DNA of 59,096 bases. It comes from Candidatus Palauibacter scopulicola (lineage in GTDB: Bacteria; Gemmatimonadota; Gemmatimonadetes; Palauibacterales; Palauibacteraceae). The position numbers were made by a program, and so were the translations under genes. Positions 58,397-59,096 of this stretch are shown here, one piece after another. The notes beneath the pieces are model-generated. The model worked only from the letters and a program-made list of their open reading frames with translations, ran no database searches and had not been told where the DNA came from. Position 1 is the stretch's first letter; the number at the start of each line of letters is the position of its first letter. The stretch covers positions 1 through 59,096 of the forward strand of contig NZ_CANPWG010000028.1 of NCBI RefSeq assembly GCF_947581915.1, written 5' to 3'.

Positions 58397-59008
58397 ATGA
58401 CGCCGGGACAGCTTCTTGCGTTCAACGTGGCTCTGCTGTTCGCGATCGCGAGCCCGGGGCCCGCCCTCCTGGTGGCCGTTCAGACCACGCTCCGCTCCGG
58501 ACGCGCGGCCGGAATCGCCGTCGGGGCCGGGCTCGGTGCGATGGCCGCGACGTGGACGCTGCTCGCCGCGGGCGGGCTGGGACTCATCTTCGAGCGGCTG
58601 CCGTGGCTGTACGGGTCCATGAGAACCGCCGGGGCGCTCTACCTGTTCTACCTCGCGTACCGGATGTGGACGAACGCCGCGAAACCCCCGCAGGCCCGCT
58701 CCGCTCCCAACCGGCAGGCTTTCCTCCGGGGCGTTCTCATCAATCTGTCGAACCCCAAGTCGGTGCTCTTCGCGGCCGCCGTGATCGTCGCGGTCTTTCC
58801 CGCCGGATTGAGTCCGGCCAACGGTCTCGTGATCGTCGCCAACCACCTCCTGGTCGAGATCGTGTTCTACACGACGCTCGCCTTCTGCATGAGCACACAG
58901 GCGGTCGCCGCGCGCTACATGCGGGCGAGACTCTACCTCGATCGCGCCTCGGCCTCGATTCTCGGCGCCCTCGGGCTCTGGATCGCCGTTTCGGCCCTCG
59001 CTGTGTGA
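58397..59008 (+). CDS. LysE family amino acid exporter
   Basis: 203 residues, five to six helices: LLAFNVALLFAIASPGPALLVAVQTTLRSGRAAGIAVGAGLGAMAATWTLLAAGGLGLIF holds the LysE signature (SPGP and GxxxG), followed by AFLRGVLINLSNPKSVLFAAAVIVAVFP and a C-terminal helix pair. Exports amino acids or related metabolites across the inner membrane. Starts 40 bases after the TRAP binding-protein gene, and may be in that operon. Confidence 0.92.
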   Translation: MTPGQLLAFNVALLFAIASPGPALLVAVQTTLRSGRAAGIAVGAGLGAMAATWTLLAAGGLGLIFERLPWLYGSMRTAGALYLFYLAYRMWTNAAKPPQARSAPNRQAFLRGVLINLSNPKSVLFAAAVIVAVFPAGLSPANGLVIVANHLLVEIVFYTTLAFCMSTQAVAARYMRARLYLDRASASILGALGLWIAVSALAV

Positions 59009-59020
59009 CGATTGCCGCCC

Positions 59021-59096
59021 TCAGGCTGCTCTCAGCGGGGTCTCGTCGTACTGTGCCCAGAGGACGAAGAGCGCCCAGTCGAGGTCCAGCGGATCG
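59021..59096 (-). CDS. C-terminal end of an unidentified gene (cut by window)
   Basis: The last 25 codons of a minus-strand frame are open, reading DPLDLDWALFVLWAQYDETPLRAA to a TGA at 59021-59023. It is convergent with the LysE gene after a 12-base gap. Too short to name. Confidence 0.5.
   Translation of the reverse strand, partial: DPLDLDWALFVLWAQYDETPLRAA

Noticed and set aside
1-59096. CRISPR arrays, insertion sequences, integrases or phage genes.
   Set aside because: No spaced direct repeats, transposase, recombinase or capsid-type protein was seen on either strand.

Overview
The window is about 59 kb of very GC-rich DNA, densely packed with genes and mostly accessory metabolism. It comes from a Gram-negative (diderm) bacterium: there are two TonB-dependent receptors ending in aromatic residues, a TonB energy transducer and lipoprotein signals. 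Repeated Tat-type leaders on enzymes, GTG-rich starts, GTGA/ATGA gene overlaps and many amidohydrolase, amidase and acyl-CoA genes would fit a Gemmatimonadota genome. That placement is inference from style; no rRNA is present to test it.

Layout. 1-5 kb: a truncated Rieske dioxygenase, a YciI-like protein, a TPR/thioredoxin lipoprotein (minus) and a sodium:solute symporter (plus). 5-14 kb: a toxin-antitoxin-rich stretch (XRE-ImmA with a truncated PIN gene, MazEF, a second AbrB/PemK pair) interleaved with a Tat-exported class V aminotransferase, a cupin and two tandem Tat amidohydrolases. 14-19 kb: housekeeping genes, namely enoyl-CoA hydratase, rpmA, rplU (with an unusual C-terminal domain), RNase G and acyl-CoA dehydrogenase. 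19-24 kb: ECF sigma factor, anti-sigma factor and TonB-dependent receptor, then a convergent short RecQ. 24-30 kb (minus): an apparent acyl-CoA catabolic operon with a B12-binding subunit, biotin-dependent carboxyltransferase, AtuA split in two, a LiuC-like hydratase and two membrane proteins.

30-45 kb: AI-2E-family permease, threonine aldolase coupled to a frameshifted amidase, HicAB, a second class V aminotransferase, a dicarboxylate/amino-acid symporter next to a decayed VapBC pair, an amidohydrolase plus dipeptidase operon, an unknown membrane protein, a PadR-controlled group, an ankyrin protein and a VOC protein. 45-50 kb: rhodanese, FAD oxidoreductase, TonB protein, and an Hsp70-like/HEAT-repeat pair. 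50-59 kb: MerR-TipAS regulator, a Fur-family (probably Zur) regulator and ZnuD-like receptor sharing a near-identical operator, a four-gene TRAP locus with an NCS2 permease inserted, a LysE exporter and the end of one more gene.

Themes. Peptide, amide and amino-acid breakdown outside the cytoplasm (Tat leaders on dipeptidase, amidase, amidohydrolases and an aminotransferase) is paired with uptake systems (SSS, DAACS, TRAP, TonB receptors). At least five toxin-antitoxin loci are present, two with broken PIN toxins whose damage abuts transporter genes. Several operators are readable as inverted repeats, including a perfect palindrome found at two distant loci. No gap between genes exceeds 300 bases, and I saw no rRNA, tRNA, CRISPR array or insertion sequence.
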